Assembly: GCF_027945075.1 (NCBI RefSeq) | Contig: NZ_CP116034.1 | Coordinates: 806,001 to 870,000, forward strand | Origin: Chryseobacterium sp. CY350 | GTDB taxonomy: Bacteria > Bacteroidota > Bacteroidia > Flavobacteriales > Weeksellaceae | DNA length: 64,000 nt | Direction of reading: 5' to 3' | Shown here: one piece after another, positions 45,598 through 55,536 of the stretch | Numbering within the stretch: the stretch's first letter is position 1 | Layout of the letters: the number at the start of each line of letters is the position of its first letter | The notes under the pieces: generated by a model | Told to the model about the DNA's origin: nothing | The model's input: the letters and a program-made list of their open reading frames with translations, nothing else | Database searches by the model: none | Program-made: the position numbers and the translations under genes

Positions 45598-48192
45598 TTA
45601 TTCTTCAGAAGCAGTATCTTCAGTTGTATCTTCTGAGCTTTCGTTTTCTGAATTATTTTCTATTTCTGAAGCGTTACCTTCTTCTGTTGGCAAAATTGCA
45701 GTTTCTTCACCATCTAAAAGATCTTCTTCTTCCACAACGTCTTTATCCATTTCTACTTTTGCGATGGCTGCAATTTCGTCATTCTTTTTCAGATTGATCA
45801 TTTTCACACCCTGAGTATTTCTACCCATCACACGCATCTCATTCATATTCATTCTGATCGCAACTCCAGATTTATTGATAATCATCAATCCATCGTCGTC
45901 TGTTACATTCTGAATCGCAATAAGGTTACCTGTTTTCTCAGTGATATTTAGCGTGATCACCCCTTTTCCACCTCTGTTGGTAATTCTGTAATCTTCAACG
46001 GCAGTTCTCTTTCCGTATCCTTTTTCAGATACTACAAGCACTGTGTCATTTTCGATGTCGTTCACCACAATCATACCGATTGCTTCGTCATTATCTTCCA
46101 TGCTGATACCGCGAACTCCAATAGATCCTCTACCCACTTCTCTCACTTTCGCTTCAGGGAAACGGATACATTTACCATTCTTGGTAGCAATCATGATTTC
46201 AGAAGTTCCGTTTGTAAGGTATGCACCCAGTAACATGTCATTCTCTCTAATTTCAATTGCATTTACACCATTTACTCTTGGTCTAGAATATGCTTCAAGA
46301 GAGGTTTTCTTAATTGTACCATTTTTGGTTACCATTAATACGCTCATTTGATTTACATATTCAGAATCTTTTAAGTTATTGGTTCTGATGTATGCTTTAA
46401 TCTTATCATCCGGCTCGATGTTGATCAAGTTTTGTACCGCTCTTCCTTTTGCAGTTTTAGAACCTTCAGGAATTTCAAATACTCTTAACCAGTAACATTT
46501 ACCTTTTTCTGTAAAGAACAACATATATTGGTGATTAGTCGCAGATACGATGTATTCTAAGAAATCTGAATCTCTAGTCGTTGCCGCTTTATTTCCTACA
46601 CCACCTCTGCTCTGAATTTTATATTCTGAAAGCAATGTTCTCTTCACATATCCTGCGTGAGAAATTGTAAGAACTACCGCTTCGTTCGGGATGATATCTT
46701 CAATAGACATTTCACCACCAGAATAATCGATTTCGGTTCTTCTTTCATCGCCGTATTTTTCTTTAATTTCAACCAATTCATCTTTAATGATCTGAAATCT
46801 TCTTGGTTCGTTAGCCAAAATATCTTCCAAATTATTAATTTCTTTCATAATTGCTTCATACTCATCACGGATTTTGTCAAGCTCCATTCCCGTCAAACGA
46901 GCCAAACGAAGGTCTAGAATCGCCTGAGCCTGAAGTTCAGACAAATCAAATTCCTGAATAATTCCCTCTTTCGCTGCCTGTGGATTGGCACTGTGACGAA
47001 TAATGGCAATCGCTTTATCTAAAGAATCCTGAGTTCCGATCACCTTCATGAAACCTTCAAGAATGTGTGCTCTTTCTCTTGCTTTTCTAAGCTCATACTC
47101 CGTTCTTCTTACGATGATAACGTGTCTGTGCTCAACAAAATGGTGGATGATATCCTTTAAATTCAACTGTTCCGGTCTTCCGTGTACCAATGCAATATTG
47201 TTGACACTGAAAGAAGTCTGAAGTGAAGTATATTTATATAATAAGTTGAGAACAACATTAGGAATCGCATCGTTTTTCAATTCATAAACAATACGCATCC
47301 CGTTTCTGTCTGATTCGTCTCTGATTTCGTAGATGCCAGGAATTTTTTCATCCTTCACCAACTCAGCAGTTCTTGCAATCATTTCAGCTTTGTTAACCTG
47401 ATAAGGAATCTCAGTTACAATAATTGCATTTCTGTTGTGTACTTCCTCAAAGCTCACTTTTGCTCTCAGAACTACTCTACCTCTTCCTGTATGGAACGCA
47501 TCTCTTACCCCATCATAACCGTAGATAATTCCACCTGTAGGAAAATCGGGAGCAACGATGTGCTGCATTAATTCATCGATGGTAATTTCTCTGTTATCAA
47601 TATATGCAGTAATAGCATCTACCGCTTCAGATAAATTATGAGGCGCCATATTGGTCGCCATACCTACTGCGATACCGGAAGTACCGTTTACCAAAAGATT
47701 TGGAATTTTTGTAGGCATTACGCTTGGTTCTGTCAAGCTGTCATCAAAGTTATTCTGGAAGTCTACCGTATCTTTATCAAGATCAGACAAAATCTCATCT
47801 GAAATTTTCTTTAGTCTGGCTTCCGTATAACGCATTGCTGCAGGAGGATCGCCATCCATAGAACCAAAGTTACCCTGACCGTCAACCTGTGGATAGCGCA
47901 AACTCCATGTCTGAGCCATTCTTACCATAGCATCGTATACGGAAGAATCTCCGTGTGGGTGATATTTACCTAAAACATCCCCTACGATTCTTGCAGATTT
48001 TAAGTGCTTTCTATTCGAAAAAACGTTCAAACCATACATCCCGTAAAGTACTCTTCTATGAACAGGTTTCAAGCCATCTCTTACATCCGGTAAAGCTCTT
48101 GAAACAATAACGGACATTGAATAATCAATATAAGATGACTTCATTTCATCAACAATGTTGATAGGAATCAATCTTTCTCCTTCTCTTTGCAT
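45598..48192 (-). CDS. gyrA: DNA gyrase subunit A
   Basis: This 864-aa protein is a type IIA topoisomerase subunit. The catalytic Tyr lies in [14 protein letters not shown]. The quinolone-binding segment reads [19 protein letters not shown], keeping the Ser and Asp that are mutated in resistant strains. The six-bladed C-terminal domain has a GyrA-box-like QSRGGVG, and the last ~50 residues are very acidic. It introduces negative supercoils with GyrB, which is not in this window. It is followed after 28 bp by a TPR gene. The acidic tail may moderate DNA wrapping, as in E. coli. Confidence 0.98.
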   Translation of the reverse strand: MQREGERLIPINIVDEMKSSYIDYSMSVIVSRALPDVRDGLKPVHRRVLYGMYGLNVFSNRKHLKSARIVGDVLGKYHPHGDSSVYDAMVRMAQTWSLRYPQVDGQGNFGSMDGDPPAAMRYTEARLKKISDEILSDLDKDTVDFQNNFDDSLTEPSVMPTKIPNLLVNGTSGIAVGMATNMAPHNLSEAVDAITAYIDNREITIDELMQHIVAPDFPTGGIIYGYDGVRDAFHTGRGRVVLRAKVSFEEVHNRNAIIVTEIPYQVNKAEMIARTAELVKDEKIPGIYEIRDESDRNGMRIVYELKNDAIPNVVLNLLYKYTSLQTSFSVNNIALVHGRPEQLNLKDIIHHFVEHRHVIIVRRTEYELRKARERAHILEGFMKVIGTQDSLDKAIAIIRHSANPQAAKEGIIQEFDLSELQAQAILDLRLARLTGMELDKIRDEYEAIMKEINNLEDILANEPRRFQIIKDELVEIKEKYGDERRTEIDYSGGEMSIEDIIPNEAVVLTISHAGYVKRTLLSEYKIQSRGGVGNKAATTRDSDFLEYIVSATNHQYMLFFTEKGKCYWLRVFEIPEGSKTAKGRAVQNLINIEPDDKIKAYIRTNNLKDSEYVNQMSVLMVTKNGTIKKTSLEAYSRPRVNGVNAIEIRENDMLLGAYLTNGTSEIMIATKNGKCIRFPEAKVREVGRGSIGVRGISMEDNDEAIGMIVVNDIENDTVLVVSEKGYGKRTAVEDYRITNRGGKGVITLNITEKTGNLIAIQNVTDDDGLMIINKSGVAIRMNMNEMRVMGRNTQGVKMINLKKNDEIAAIAKVEMDKDVVEEEDLLDGEETAILPTEEGNASEIENNSENESSEDTTEDTASEE

Positions 48193-48340
48193 ATATAACT
48201 TTTATTGTAATGATAATCAGATGTTTAAAAAACCACCCGAAATCAATTTATTTTGAATATTTAATAACGGGCTAATTTACGAAATTTTTACCGATTTTTG
48301 CTGAACTATTTATTCAAATAATCTTAAAAATTCCTAAAAT

Positions 48341-48655
48341 ATGAGCGTATTGAGCATCACTTTCCATTGTACAAAAGATAAGATCGCAGAATGGGAAAAT
48401 TACGTGGATGATACCTTGTTTTTGATGACAGAAAATCTTCTGGATGTTGAAAAGTATATCTTGTCTGAGGTACACAGCGATTTTATAGAAGATGGAAAAA
48501 ACTACAATCTTCTTTTAATTTTTGATAACAGCGATAAACGGACAGAGTTTATTGAAAGCGAACTTGAGAACATTACAGAAATTATCGATAAAAAATTCGG
48601 TCAGGAAGTCATGATATTTAATACATTTCTGAATCCTAAAAAGACCAGACTGTAA
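48341..48655 (+). CDS. DUF4286 family protein
   Basis: This 104-aa cytoplasmic protein (SITFHCTKDKIAEWENYVDDTL, KYILSEVHSDFIEDGKNYNLLLIFD) fits DUF4286, a small ferredoxin-like fold family of unknown function. It is divergent from gyrA. A bidirectional terminator follows. Confidence 0.8.
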   Translation: MSVLSITFHCTKDKIAEWENYVDDTLFLMTENLLDVEKYILSEVHSDFIEDGKNYNLLLIFDNSDKRTEFIESELENITEIIDKKFGQEVMIFNTFLNPKKTRL

Positions 48656-48664
48656 TTATTAAAA

Positions 48665-48695
48665 AAGAAAGAAGCTCCTGATGGAGCTTCTTTTA
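48665..48695. terminator. Bidirectional terminator
   Basis: GAAGCTCC-TGAT-GGAGCTTC with flanking A and T runs, between convergent genes. Confidence 0.85.
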
Positions 48696-48696
48696 T

Positions 48697-48888
48697 TTAG
48701 TGTCTGCCGTGATGATGGTGACCTCTCTTTTTAACTTGTCCCGGAGCGTAATGCTTTGCACTTCCACCATAAATTTTCTTAGCCTGACCCGGAGGCATTC
48801 TGCGACCGTGAGGTTGATGTACGACGCAAGATACCAATAGAGATCCTGCTAAAATTACTGTACCAAATACTTTTAAGAGTCCTTTCAT
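48697..48888 (-). CDS. Small His-rich lipoprotein
   Basis: This 63-aa protein has a lipobox (LLVSC, Cys21) and a basic, His-rich tail (GQVKKRGHHHHGRH). The middle has RRMPPGQAKKIYG. Family members in Chryseobacterium are often mislabelled quinol oxidase subunit 4; nothing in it supports that. The His cluster could bind a metal. A paralogous gene lies 97 bp upstream. Confidence 0.7.
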   Translation of the reverse strand: MKGLLKVFGTVILAGSLLVSCVVHQPHGRRMPPGQAKKIYGGSAKHYAPGQVKKRGHHHHGRH

Positions 48889-48985
48889 AATTCTTTATTC
48901 AGACATTTCCATAAACAATCATGATGCCAAAGATTTATTAAATGAAGAACTAACTATTGAAGTTTAAGAATTATCAAATTACAAA

Positions 48986-49138
48986 TTATCTGTTACTGGG
49001 ATGCCTATCTTTCAGTTCCTGCACTTTTTTGTCGTGTCCTGGCGGCATCGGTCTTTTACCCGGATGAGGGACGCAGGAGTAGAAAAATGATGCAATAATT
49101 AACGCAGCGATTGTATTTTTAAGTAATTTCATTTCCAT
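48986..49138 (-). CDS. Small lipoprotein, paralogue of the preceding one
   Basis: This 50-aa gene is below the usual ORF size cut-off. It starts MEMKLLKNTIAALIIASFF with lipobox FYSC (Cys22), then VPHPGKRPMPPGHDKKVQ and a charged end. The lipid-cysteine followed by V-x-H-P and R-M/P-P-P-G-x-x-K-K is shared with the 63-aa lipoprotein next to it, so the two look like a tandem duplication. An upstream -7 box (CAAAAGTA at 49157-49164) supports expression. Start could also be Met3 at 49132. Confidence 0.7.
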   Translation of the reverse strand: MEMKLLKNTIAALIIASFFYSCVPHPGKRPMPPGHDKKVQELKDRHPSNR

Positions 49139-49156
49139 TAATTTTTAATTATTCAT

Positions 49157-49164
49157 CAAAAGTA
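49157..49164 (-). promoter_or_regulatory. -7 promoter box of the 50-aa lipoprotein gene
   Basis: Minus-strand TACTTTTG; leader about 14 nt. Confidence 0.45.
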
Positions 49165-49215
49165 TACAATCAAAATGCCAAAAGATTTAGCCTTTTAGTG
49201 ACATTAGAACTTTAT

Positions 49216-49710
49216 CTAAAGAATATTTGAACTTCTTCGTTCGAGCATCACTAAATCCATCCATTTTCCGTGAAGCTGACCCACTTTTTCACGGATTCCA
49301 ACATTTCTGAAACCATTTTTCAAATGAAATTTTATGGATGCTTCATTTTCCGGAAAAATATTAGACTGTAAAGTCCAGAATCCATGATTTTCGCTGTCTA
49401 CAATCAATTTTTTCAATAAAAGAGAACCTAAACCTTTTCCGGTAAAGTTTTTGTCAAAATATATACTGACCTCGGCCACACCTCTGAAACATTCTCTTTT
49501 ACTAACAGGTTTTAAAGCACACCAACCAATCACCGTATTAGTTTCATCTTCCAAAACCCAGCGACAGTCGTTGATAAAACTGGTATTCCAAACCTCTACA
49601 TTGGGAAGTTCGGTATCAAAAGTAGCGATTCCGCTGTCTATACCCTGCTGAAAAATTTCCATCACACGGCTTTCGTCTTGAGGAAGCATTTCTCTTATTT
49701 CGTAATTCAT
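49216..49710 (-). CDS. GNAT N-acetyltransferase, phosphinothricin-acetyltransferase-like
   Basis: This 164-aa protein is in the Pat/MnaT group of GNATs: YEIREMLPQDESRVMEIFQQGI and TFDTELPN, the acetyl-CoA binding VYFD-like sequence FTGKGLGSLLLKKLI (Q/RxxGxG/A form), and NIFPENEASIKFHLKNGFRNVG. It acetylates an amine with acetyl-CoA; substrates in relatives are methionine derivatives or phosphinothricin. It follows the DUF421 gene by 3 bp, so the two are co-transcribed. Confidence 0.88.
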   Translation of the reverse strand: MNYEIREMLPQDESRVMEIFQQGIDSGIATFDTELPNVEVWNTSFINDCRWVLEDETNTVIGWCALKPVSKRECFRGVAEVSIYFDKNFTGKGLGSLLLKKLIVDSENHGFWTLQSNIFPENEASIKFHLKNGFRNVGIREKVGQLHGKWMDLVMLERRSSNIL

Positions 49711-49713
49711 TTT

Positions 49714-50226
49714 TTAATGATATTTTCTTTTATTTTTTCTTTTAATTCGCGAATAATGCGTCTGCTTATCTTTTTCGTCCTCTGAGATAACACTGATATT
49801 TCCATCGACTTCCAAAATTGAAAGTTTTACATTTTCTATTTTTTCTATTCCGTGTTCTCTGATTGATTCATTCAGTTCGTCAAAACTAATCTTCACCTTT
49901 CGCAATGCTACATGATCTACAACTCCATCTTTCACTAAAATCACAGGATCAGCTTCCATAAAACTCGCAAAAGAACGATTGGAAAACATCAATCTTTTCA
50001 AAGTGAAATTTGCCGCAAACAATACTAAGGCAGCAACAATTCCGCCTTCAAGAGACGTATTCTCTCCCACCATTGCATTCTGTACGGCATTCGAAATCAA
50101 TAGCAGCAAGACAACATCTCCTGCATTAAGCTGTGAAAGCTGATTTTTACCAAACACCCGAATCGCAATCACCATAAAAAGGAAAACGCAGAGAGAGCGG
50201 ATAACAACATCGAGGATAGGATTCAC
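49714..50226 (-). CDS. DUF421 membrane protein (YetF-like)
   Basis: This 170-aa protein has three N-terminal hydrophobic helices and a C-terminal soluble domain. The conserved KNQLSQLNAGDVVLLLLIS and QNAMVGENTSLEGGI, and DPVILVKDGVVDHVALRKVKIS are typical of YetF/DUF421. Function unknown. The upstream CAAATGTA -7 box (50246-50253) gives a 15-nt leader. Confidence 0.87.
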   Translation of the reverse strand: MNPILDVVIRSLCVFLFMVIAIRVFGKNQLSQLNAGDVVLLLLISNAVQNAMVGENTSLEGGIVAALVLFAANFTLKRLMFSNRSFASFMEADPVILVKDGVVDHVALRKVKISFDELNESIREHGIEKIENVKLSILEVDGNISVISEDEKDKQTHYSRIKRKNKRKYH

Positions 50227-50245
50227 GGTAGAAGAAATTTAAATT

Positions 50246-50253
50246 CAAATGTA
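50246..50253 (-). promoter_or_regulatory. -7 promoter box of the DUF421-GNAT operon
   Basis: Minus-strand TACATTTG; leader about 15 nt. Confidence 0.5.
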
Positions 50254-50335
50254 TACAATTACCGGAAATAAAAAAACTGCTTTTTCAAGCAGTTTAAGGG
50301 AAATTGTATATAGTTTGTTTATCAATTATTTCTGA

Positions 50336-50740
50336 TTATCTGTTGTTGATATCAACTCTTACAGGCATTACGAAAGACGATGCGATCATATTTTCATTAA
50401 GTTTGTTTGCATCAACTTTGTACTGAAGATGGCTTAAAACATTTTCAATTTCTTTACTCACGTTTTTACAATCACCTTTTGAACGGACATTCACGATTTT
50501 TCCGTTTTCTGCAATATCAAATTTCACTTCTGAATTTACGATTCCTTGTTTGTAATCGGAATTTGTAAAATCAAAATTAGCAGCCAACAGATTTCTGATT
50601 TCATTGAAGGCATCATTTTTATTTAATTGAACTTCCTGAATCGTATTATTAGAAGTCGTTTGAGCTTTTACATTTCCTGCAATTACTGTTAATCCTAATG
50701 CGAAAAGAGAAGCAACAAATATTTGGATTTTATTTTTCAT
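50336..50740 (-). CDS. Secreted protein with TonB-C-like domain
   Basis: This 134-aa protein has a signal peptide (ending GNVKAQ). The remainder follows the TonB C-terminal pattern: SEVKFDIAENGKIVNVRSKG, then a helix, then SSFVMPVRVDI. No TM anchor or proline-rich linker is present, so it is a free periplasmic domain and not a standard TonB. Small proteins of this kind are common in Chryseobacterium; role unknown. Upstream are a -7 box (50789-50796) and an 11-bp direct repeat array (50821-50849), suggesting regulated expression. Confidence 0.72.
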   Translation of the reverse strand: MKNKIQIFVASLFALGLTVIAGNVKAQTTSNNTIQEVQLNKNDAFNEIRNLLAANFDFTNSDYKQGIVNSEVKFDIAENGKIVNVRSKGDCKNVSKEIENVLSHLQYKVDANKLNENMIASSFVMPVRVDINNR

Positions 50741-50788
50741 AAGTCTTTGATTTTAAATTATATATTAAACTTGTTTTGATTTCTAATT

Positions 50789-50796
50789 CAAAGATA
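50789..50796 (-). promoter_or_regulatory. -7 promoter box of the TonB-C-like gene
   Basis: Minus-strand TATCTTTG; leader about 44 nt. No TTG at the usual -33 position was found, which fits an activator-dependent promoter. Confidence 0.5.
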
Positions 50797-50820
50797 TAAA
50801 AAAATATTCATACTAATTTC

Positions 50821-50849
50821 ACATTGAGTTAACATTGAGTTAACATTGA
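50821..50849 (-). promoter_or_regulatory. Three-copy 11-bp direct repeat (putative operator)
   Basis: ACATTGA occurs three times with an 11-bp period (spacer GTTA), i.e. once per helical turn, at 50821, 50832 and 50843. A fourth GTTAACATTG lies at 50900. The array is centred about 50 bp upstream of the inferred start of the TonB-C-like gene. LytTR-type or similar regulators use phased direct repeats; the regulator here is not known. Confidence 0.5.
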
Positions 50850-50930
50850 AATACAAAATATTGATAATCAAATAATTAAATTTTAAAAATAATTGAATTG
50901 TTAACATTGGATGCCGATTTTTAAGCACAA

Positions 50931-50958
50931 AAAAAGCTAAACTTTTAAGGTTTAGCCA
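50931..50958 (-). terminator. Terminator after the frameshifted gene
   Basis: GCTAAAC (50936-50942) pairs with GTTTAGC (50950-50956); T tail on the minus transcript. Confidence 0.7.
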
Positions 50959-50969
50959 ATATTTAAAAA

Positions 50970-51134
50970 TTACAAGCCTTCGATAATTCTTTTATTTTCC
51001 AATTCATTTATAATAAAATGAGCATCACTTTCACTGATATATTTGTTTTCATAAAGCCAATGTATTCTACCAATTTGCACGTGAACAGGAATTAAATTAT
51101 CTACTTTATAATAGTTTTTTAGATAGTAGTCTCT
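50970..51134 (-). pseudogene. C-terminal part of the 149-aa protein gene, cut off by a frameshift
   Basis: A 54-codon open stretch lacks a start codon and begins RDYYLKNYYKVDNLIPVHVQ, continuing with IHWLYENKYISESDAHFII and ending KRIIEGL. It is one frame off the preceding gene, directly after the sequence KIKES. Adding one A in the A3 run near 51135-51137 gives KESKRDYYLK and one reading of 600 nt (199 aa). The final part looks like a short helical C-terminal domain of the SHOCT type. A single base is missing, by mutation or assembly error. Confidence 0.75.
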
Positions 51135-51568
51135 TTACTTTCTTTGATTTTTGAAATGAATAAATCAACATCCATCATATCTTTTTTTGTATAGAAAAAG
51201 ACAATTGGCTTTGTTGCGACCAAATTTTTTGAGTTTTCTTTTCTGAACTCATTATTACATAAACCTACAACCACTAATGCAGGGATCATTATTAAAGCGA
51301 AAACAAAAGCACCCATTGATCCTGACAAATCGAAAGATTCATTGATAATAATATTTATAAAAATAGCGTTGAATATGACTGATAAAGCAATACATAGCAA
51401 TACGACATCTTTAGATTTTCTAAAAACTGTTTCATCATCCTGAATGTCTGTAAAATTCACTTTATATTCCTGTACTTCTTTAGCAAAATTATCTTTTACT
51501 AAAACTCCATCTTCAAGAATTTCAAAGTATTTAGAATTTCTACCGTTTTTTTGTTTTAAAATACTCAT
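51119..51568 (-). CDS. Membrane protein of unknown function, probably frameshift-truncated
   Basis: This 149-aa protein has a soluble N-terminal part (KYFEILEDGVLVKDNFAKEV, PH-like in feel but unassigned), then two hydrophobic helices at about 54-74 and 84-102, and a soluble end. I do not recognise the family. Its reading frame appears to continue in another phase (50970-51134), so the natural protein was probably about 199 aa. It starts 10 bp after uvrA ends and may be co-transcribed with it. Confidence 0.6.
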   Translation of the reverse strand: MSILKQKNGRNSKYFEILEDGVLVKDNFAKEVQEYKVNFTDIQDDETVFRKSKDVVLLCIALSVIFNAIFINIIINESFDLSGSMGAFVFALIMIPALVVVGLCNNEFRKENSKNLVATKPIVFFYTKKDMMDVDLFISKIKESKETTI

Positions 51569-51578
51569 TAAAATAATA

Positions 51579-54407
51579 CTACATCTCCTTCTTCAAATAC
51601 TTCCCTGTCAAGCTTTTCTTCGATTTAATAATCTCCTCCGGAGTTCCTTTGGCAATAATCTCACCGCCGTATTTTCCACCTTCAGGACCAACGTCAATAA
51701 TATGATCTGCCAATTTGATGACATCCATATTATGTTCGATGATGATGAATGAATTTCCTAATTCTACCAATTTATTGATGGCATCCATCAGAATTTTAAC
51801 GTCTTCAAAATGAAGTCCGGTTGTAGGTTCATCAAGAATATATAAAGTATTTCCGGTTTGTCTTTTTGCGAGTTCTGTTGCCAGTTTGATCCGTTGCGCT
51901 TCACCACCGGAAAGTGTGGTCGATTGTTGCCCCATCGTTATATATCCCAAACCGACATCCTGCAAAGTTTTCACTCTTGCAAAAATCTTAGGAATCGGCT
52001 GGAAGAAATCTACAGCTTCATCAATCGTCATGTCCAACACATCGGAAATCGATTTTCCTTTGTAACGGACTTCCAGCGTTTCTCTGTTGAAACGTTTTCC
52101 GTTGCAGGTTTCGCAATGCACATAAACATCAGGTAAGAAGTTCATTTCAATGACTTTCAAACCGCCTCCCTGACAGGTTTCGCATCTTCCGCCTTTTACG
52201 TTGAAAGAAAATCTTCCCGGTTTGTATCCACGGATTTTAGATTCCGGCAATTCAGAAAATAAATTTCTGATATCGGTAAACATTCCTGTATAGGTTGCAG
52301 GATTCGAACGTGGCGTTCTACCAATCGGAGTCTGATCTACATCTACAATTTTATCTATATTATCAAGACCTTCTATTTTTTTGTAAGGTAACGGTTCCTG
52401 AACGGCTCTGTAAAAATGTTTGTTTAGTATCGGATATAAAGTTCCGTTGATCAGAGAAGATTTTCCGCTTCCTGAAATTCCTGTCACAACCACCAGTTTT
52501 CCTAACGGGATCTCAAGGTTTACATTTTTAAGATTATTTCCTGTCGCACCTTTTAAAACGATACTTTTTCCGTTTCCTTCTCTTCTGACTTCCGGAATGG
52601 CAATTTTTCTTTTTCCATTGATGTAATCTGCCGTAATCGTATCGGCTTTTAATAGATCTGCAGGTTTTCCCTGCCAAAGAATTTCTCCGCCGAATTTTCC
52701 GGCTCTCGGACCAATGTCCAAAACCTCATCGGCTTCCATGATCATATCTTTATCGTGCTCAACTACCAAAACAGAGTTTCCGATGTCACGAAGGTTTTTT
52801 AATGATTTAATGAGTCTCTCGTTGTCTCTTTGATGCAAACCGATACTTGGCTCATCCAAAATGTACAATACGTTCACCAGCTGCGAACCAATCTGTGTGG
52901 CCAAACGAATTCTCTGAGATTCACCTCCGGAAAGTGTTCTTGAACTTCTGCTCAAACTTAAATATTCCAAACCGACATCCAGCAAAAACTGAAGTCTTGT
53001 TTCGATTTCCTTCAAAATTTCGTGAGCAATGATTGCTTGTTTCGGCGAAAATTTATCTTTTACATCTCTCAACCAATCTTTTAAATCTGATAAACTCAAA
53101 CCGTTGATTTCAGCGATATTTTTTCCGTCGATTTTAAAACTCAAACTTCCCGGCTGTAGACGAGTTCCTTTACATTCAGGACAGGTTTCTTCGGTAGTAA
53201 AATGTCTTTCCAACAAAACACCTTCATAAGACTCTTTTTCGTCAATGATTTCTTCCATGAAGGGAATCAAACCATCGAAACTGATCTTTATTTTTTTGGT
53301 AATTCCTGCATATTTCAGGTCTTTATTAAATTCTTTGTGGCAACCGTTGTACATATAATCCAACGCTTCCGCCGGAATATCTTTAAACGGAGTTGTCAGT
53401 CCCAAACCGAAAATTTCAAGAATATTTTTAATTTGTGCTAAGATCCATTTGTTTGATTTAATATCTTCCAAAGGCAACAATCCTCCCTGATTGATGGATA
53501 ATTTCGGATTTTCAACAAAATAATCGGTATTGATTTTCTTTATTGTTCCTAAACCTTTACAGTTTGGGCAGCTTCCTTTCGGTGAGTTGAAAGAAAAGGT
53601 GTTTGGTTCCGGTAATGCTAAAGAATGACCTGTCTCGGCATCCATGAGGTTTTTTGAGAAATATTCAATTTCTGTACTTCCCAACATTTGAATTCCGATC
53701 AATCCTTCACCCATTTCCATGGCAGTTCTCAGAGATTTCTCCATTCTCGCTTCAGAAGCAGATTCGCCGATAATCCAGCGGTCGATGACGATGTCGATGT
53801 CGTGGGTTTTGTAACGATCAAGTTTTAAATCATACTCAATATCCTGCAATTCGCCGTCAATTCTAGCTTGTCCGTACCCTTTTTTAGCCATCTGAACAAA
53901 AAGTTCGTGGTAATGACCTTTTCTCGAACGTACAACCGGCGCCATCAACATCAGCTTTTCGCCTTTATAATTTTCCTTTATTGTATCAAGAATCTGATCT
54001 TCAGTGTAGCTTACCAATTTCTTTCCGGTCGTCTGAGAATACGCATCAGAAACTCTCGCAAATAATAAACGCAGGTAATCGTAAAGTTCTGTTACCGTTC
54101 CAACCGTAGAACGCGGATTTTTATTGGTTGTTTTTTGCTCAATTGCAATTACTGGAGAAAGTCCTTCAATTTTATCGACATCAGGACGTTCCAAACCGCC
54201 TAAAAACTGACGAGCATAAGCGGAGAAAGTTTCGATGTAGCGACGTTGTCCTTCGGCAAAAATCGTATCAAAAGCCAATGACGATTTTCCGCTTCCGGAA
54301 AGTCCGGTGATAACCACCAGTTCGTTTCGCGGAATTTTGACATCAATGTTTTTAAGATTGTGCTCTCTGGCTCCGTAAACTTCTATATATTCTTTTGATT
54401 CACTCAT
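51579..54407 (-). CDS. uvrA: UvrABC excinuclease subunit A
   Basis: This 942-aa ABC-type ATPase detects DNA damage and loads UvrB. Two Walker A sites are seen: [12 protein letters not shown] near residue 33 and [12 protein letters not shown] near 640. Two ABC signatures are present ([12 protein letters not shown] and [12 protein letters not shown]). Zinc-binding cysteines occur in [16 protein letters not shown] and CETCQGGG...CETCNGKR. Length is normal. The -7 box TAATTTTG (54443-54450) gives a 31-nt leader. The gene stays within its own unit, perhaps with the small membrane protein downstream. Confidence 0.98.
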   Translation of the reverse strand: MSESKEYIEVYGAREHNLKNIDVKIPRNELVVITGLSGSGKSSLAFDTIFAEGQRRYIETFSAYARQFLGGLERPDVDKIEGLSPVIAIEQKTTNKNPRSTVGTVTELYDYLRLLFARVSDAYSQTTGKKLVSYTEDQILDTIKENYKGEKLMLMAPVVRSRKGHYHELFVQMAKKGYGQARIDGELQDIEYDLKLDRYKTHDIDIVIDRWIIGESASEARMEKSLRTAMEMGEGLIGIQMLGSTEIEYFSKNLMDAETGHSLALPEPNTFSFNSPKGSCPNCKGLGTIKKINTDYFVENPKLSINQGGLLPLEDIKSNKWILAQIKNILEIFGLGLTTPFKDIPAEALDYMYNGCHKEFNKDLKYAGITKKIKISFDGLIPFMEEIIDEKESYEGVLLERHFTTEETCPECKGTRLQPGSLSFKIDGKNIAEINGLSLSDLKDWLRDVKDKFSPKQAIIAHEILKEIETRLQFLLDVGLEYLSLSRSSRTLSGGESQRIRLATQIGSQLVNVLYILDEPSIGLHQRDNERLIKSLKNLRDIGNSVLVVEHDKDMIMEADEVLDIGPRAGKFGGEILWQGKPADLLKADTITADYINGKRKIAIPEVRREGNGKSIVLKGATGNNLKNVNLEIPLGKLVVVTGISGSGKSSLINGTLYPILNKHFYRAVQEPLPYKKIEGLDNIDKIVDVDQTPIGRTPRSNPATYTGMFTDIRNLFSELPESKIRGYKPGRFSFNVKGGRCETCQGGGLKVIEMNFLPDVYVHCETCNGKRFNRETLEVRYKGKSISDVLDMTIDEAVDFFQPIPKIFARVKTLQDVGLGYITMGQQSTTLSGGEAQRIKLATELAKRQTGNTLYILDEPTTGLHFEDVKILMDAINKLVELGNSFIIIEHNMDVIKLADHIIDVGPEGGKYGGEIIAKGTPEEIIKSKKSLTGKYLKKEM

Positions 54408-54442
54408 AATTTGGGGTGATCTTACATGAAAATCACGATTTG

Positions 54443-54450
54443 CAAAATTA
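54443..54450 (-). promoter_or_regulatory. -7 promoter box of uvrA
   Basis: Minus-strand TAATTTTG; leader about 31 nt. No LexA-like box was noticed. Confidence 0.5.
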
Positions 54451-54601
54451 CGGAATTTTATGGAAATTATGGAGTTAAAAATAGTCTTGATTTAATCAGA
54501 AATGCATCTATTTCTTTAAATTTTTAAATCTAAATCTCATTCGTCGTTATCATATATCTTCATCAATTTTATTTAAATTTACATCGTATTAATCAATATT
54601 C

Positions 54602-55171
54602 ATGAACAGATTACGGCAGCATATCGAAGAAATAAGTCCGATTACGGATGAAGAATTTGAATCTATTCAAAAATTTTTCATCCTTAAAAACGTCCGTAAA
54701 AATCAGTTTCTGCTTCACGAAGGTGATGACGTAAAATATGAATATCTGGTTTTAGAAGGAATTTATAAAGTCTTCTACCTCGACGAAAACGGGAAAGAAC
54801 ACATCGTTCAGTTTGCCAAAAAAAACTGGTGGATGACCGATTATTCTGCTTTTTTCAAACTAAACAGCTCGACGATGTTTGTAGAATGTCTCACGGAAGG
54901 TGAAGTTCTTTGTCTTACACTGGAAGGACGAGAAAAGTTATCAGCAGATTATCATAAAATGGAACATTTTTTCAGGGTGAAACTTACAAATGGTTTCGTT
55001 GCTTTGCAAGAAAGGATAAGGCTGTTGTTATCAGGCACGCCTCAGCAACGATATGAAGAATTTTCAAAATTATATCCTGATCTTATGCTTCAGATTCCGA
55101 AAAAATATATTGCAGAATATCTCGGAGTGAGCAGGGAAACTTTGAGCAGACTTTACTCGAATACAAAATAG
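54602..55171 (+). CDS. Crp/Fnr family transcription regulator
   Basis: This 189-aa protein has an N-terminal cyclic-nucleotide-binding-like beta barrel (about residues 20-110; FILKNVRKNQFLLHEGDDVKY and FAKKNWWMTDYSAFF) and a C-terminal winged helix (QIPKKYIAEYLGVSRETLSRLYS). It lacks the Fnr cysteine cluster, so it is not an oxygen sensor of that sort. Its effector is unknown. The next gene downstream, a DJ-1 protein, has an upstream palindrome TGTGA-N6-TCACA that fits the Crp recognition site, so this regulator may control it. Confidence 0.9.
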   Translation: MNRLRQHIEEISPITDEEFESIQKFFILKNVRKNQFLLHEGDDVKYEYLVLEGIYKVFYLDENGKEHIVQFAKKNWWMTDYSAFFKLNSSTMFVECLTEGEVLCLTLEGREKLSADYHKMEHFFRVKLTNGFVALQERIRLLLSGTPQQRYEEFSKLYPDLMLQIPKKYIAEYLGVSRETLSRLYSNTK

Positions 55172-55471
55172 TATTTATAACTCGTTAATTTTGATCTTTT
55201 TCTTTCAAAAATGAGTGAAATCGATGATTCTACGTAGTCAAAAGGCTTTGTTTGCATTATTTTTTTAAGTGTTCTTTATAATTCTTTGTATATCCTTGCT
55301 TTTATTTATCGCAAAGTAAGACTAGGATTTTACAATAATTTCTTTTTTAAGATAAACAATGGCATTTCATTTAGCAAAGAAAGACGAGGATTTTTAATTT
55401 TCAATTCCTTTTATACCTTTAAATAAATAACGATACTTATAAATTTTAATTGATTTAAATATTGTATAAAT
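55172..55471. other. Gap without gene between Crp and DJ-1 genes
   Basis: 300 bp of AT-rich sequence following crp. No open frame longer than 12 codons stood out on the plus strand, and there is no known RNA. The regulatory palindrome and promoter start just beyond it. Confidence 0.6.
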
Positions 55472-55472
55472 T

Positions 55473-55500
55473 AAGTGTGATTTCGGTCACACTTTTTTTG
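55473..55500 (+). promoter_or_regulatory. CRP-type palindrome TGTGA-N6-TCACA (also possible terminator)
   Basis: TGTGATTTCGGTCACA (55476-55491) is an exact match to the E. coli CRP half-site consensus. It lies about 65 bp before the inferred start of the DJ-1 operon and next to a Crp-family gene. It is also an 8-bp hairpin followed by seven T, so it may instead be the terminator of crp. Confidence 0.5.
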
Positions 55501-55536
55501 TGACTTCCCTCCTTCTGTTGAGGTTCTGGATCGCCA

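Noticed and set aside
46973..48192. Quinolone-resistance changes in gyrA
   Set aside because: The Ser and Asp of the resistance region (GDSSVYD) are the sensitive-type residues.
48697..48888. Quinol oxidase subunit 4
   Set aside because: Common label for the family, but the protein is a tiny lipoprotein without oxidase features.
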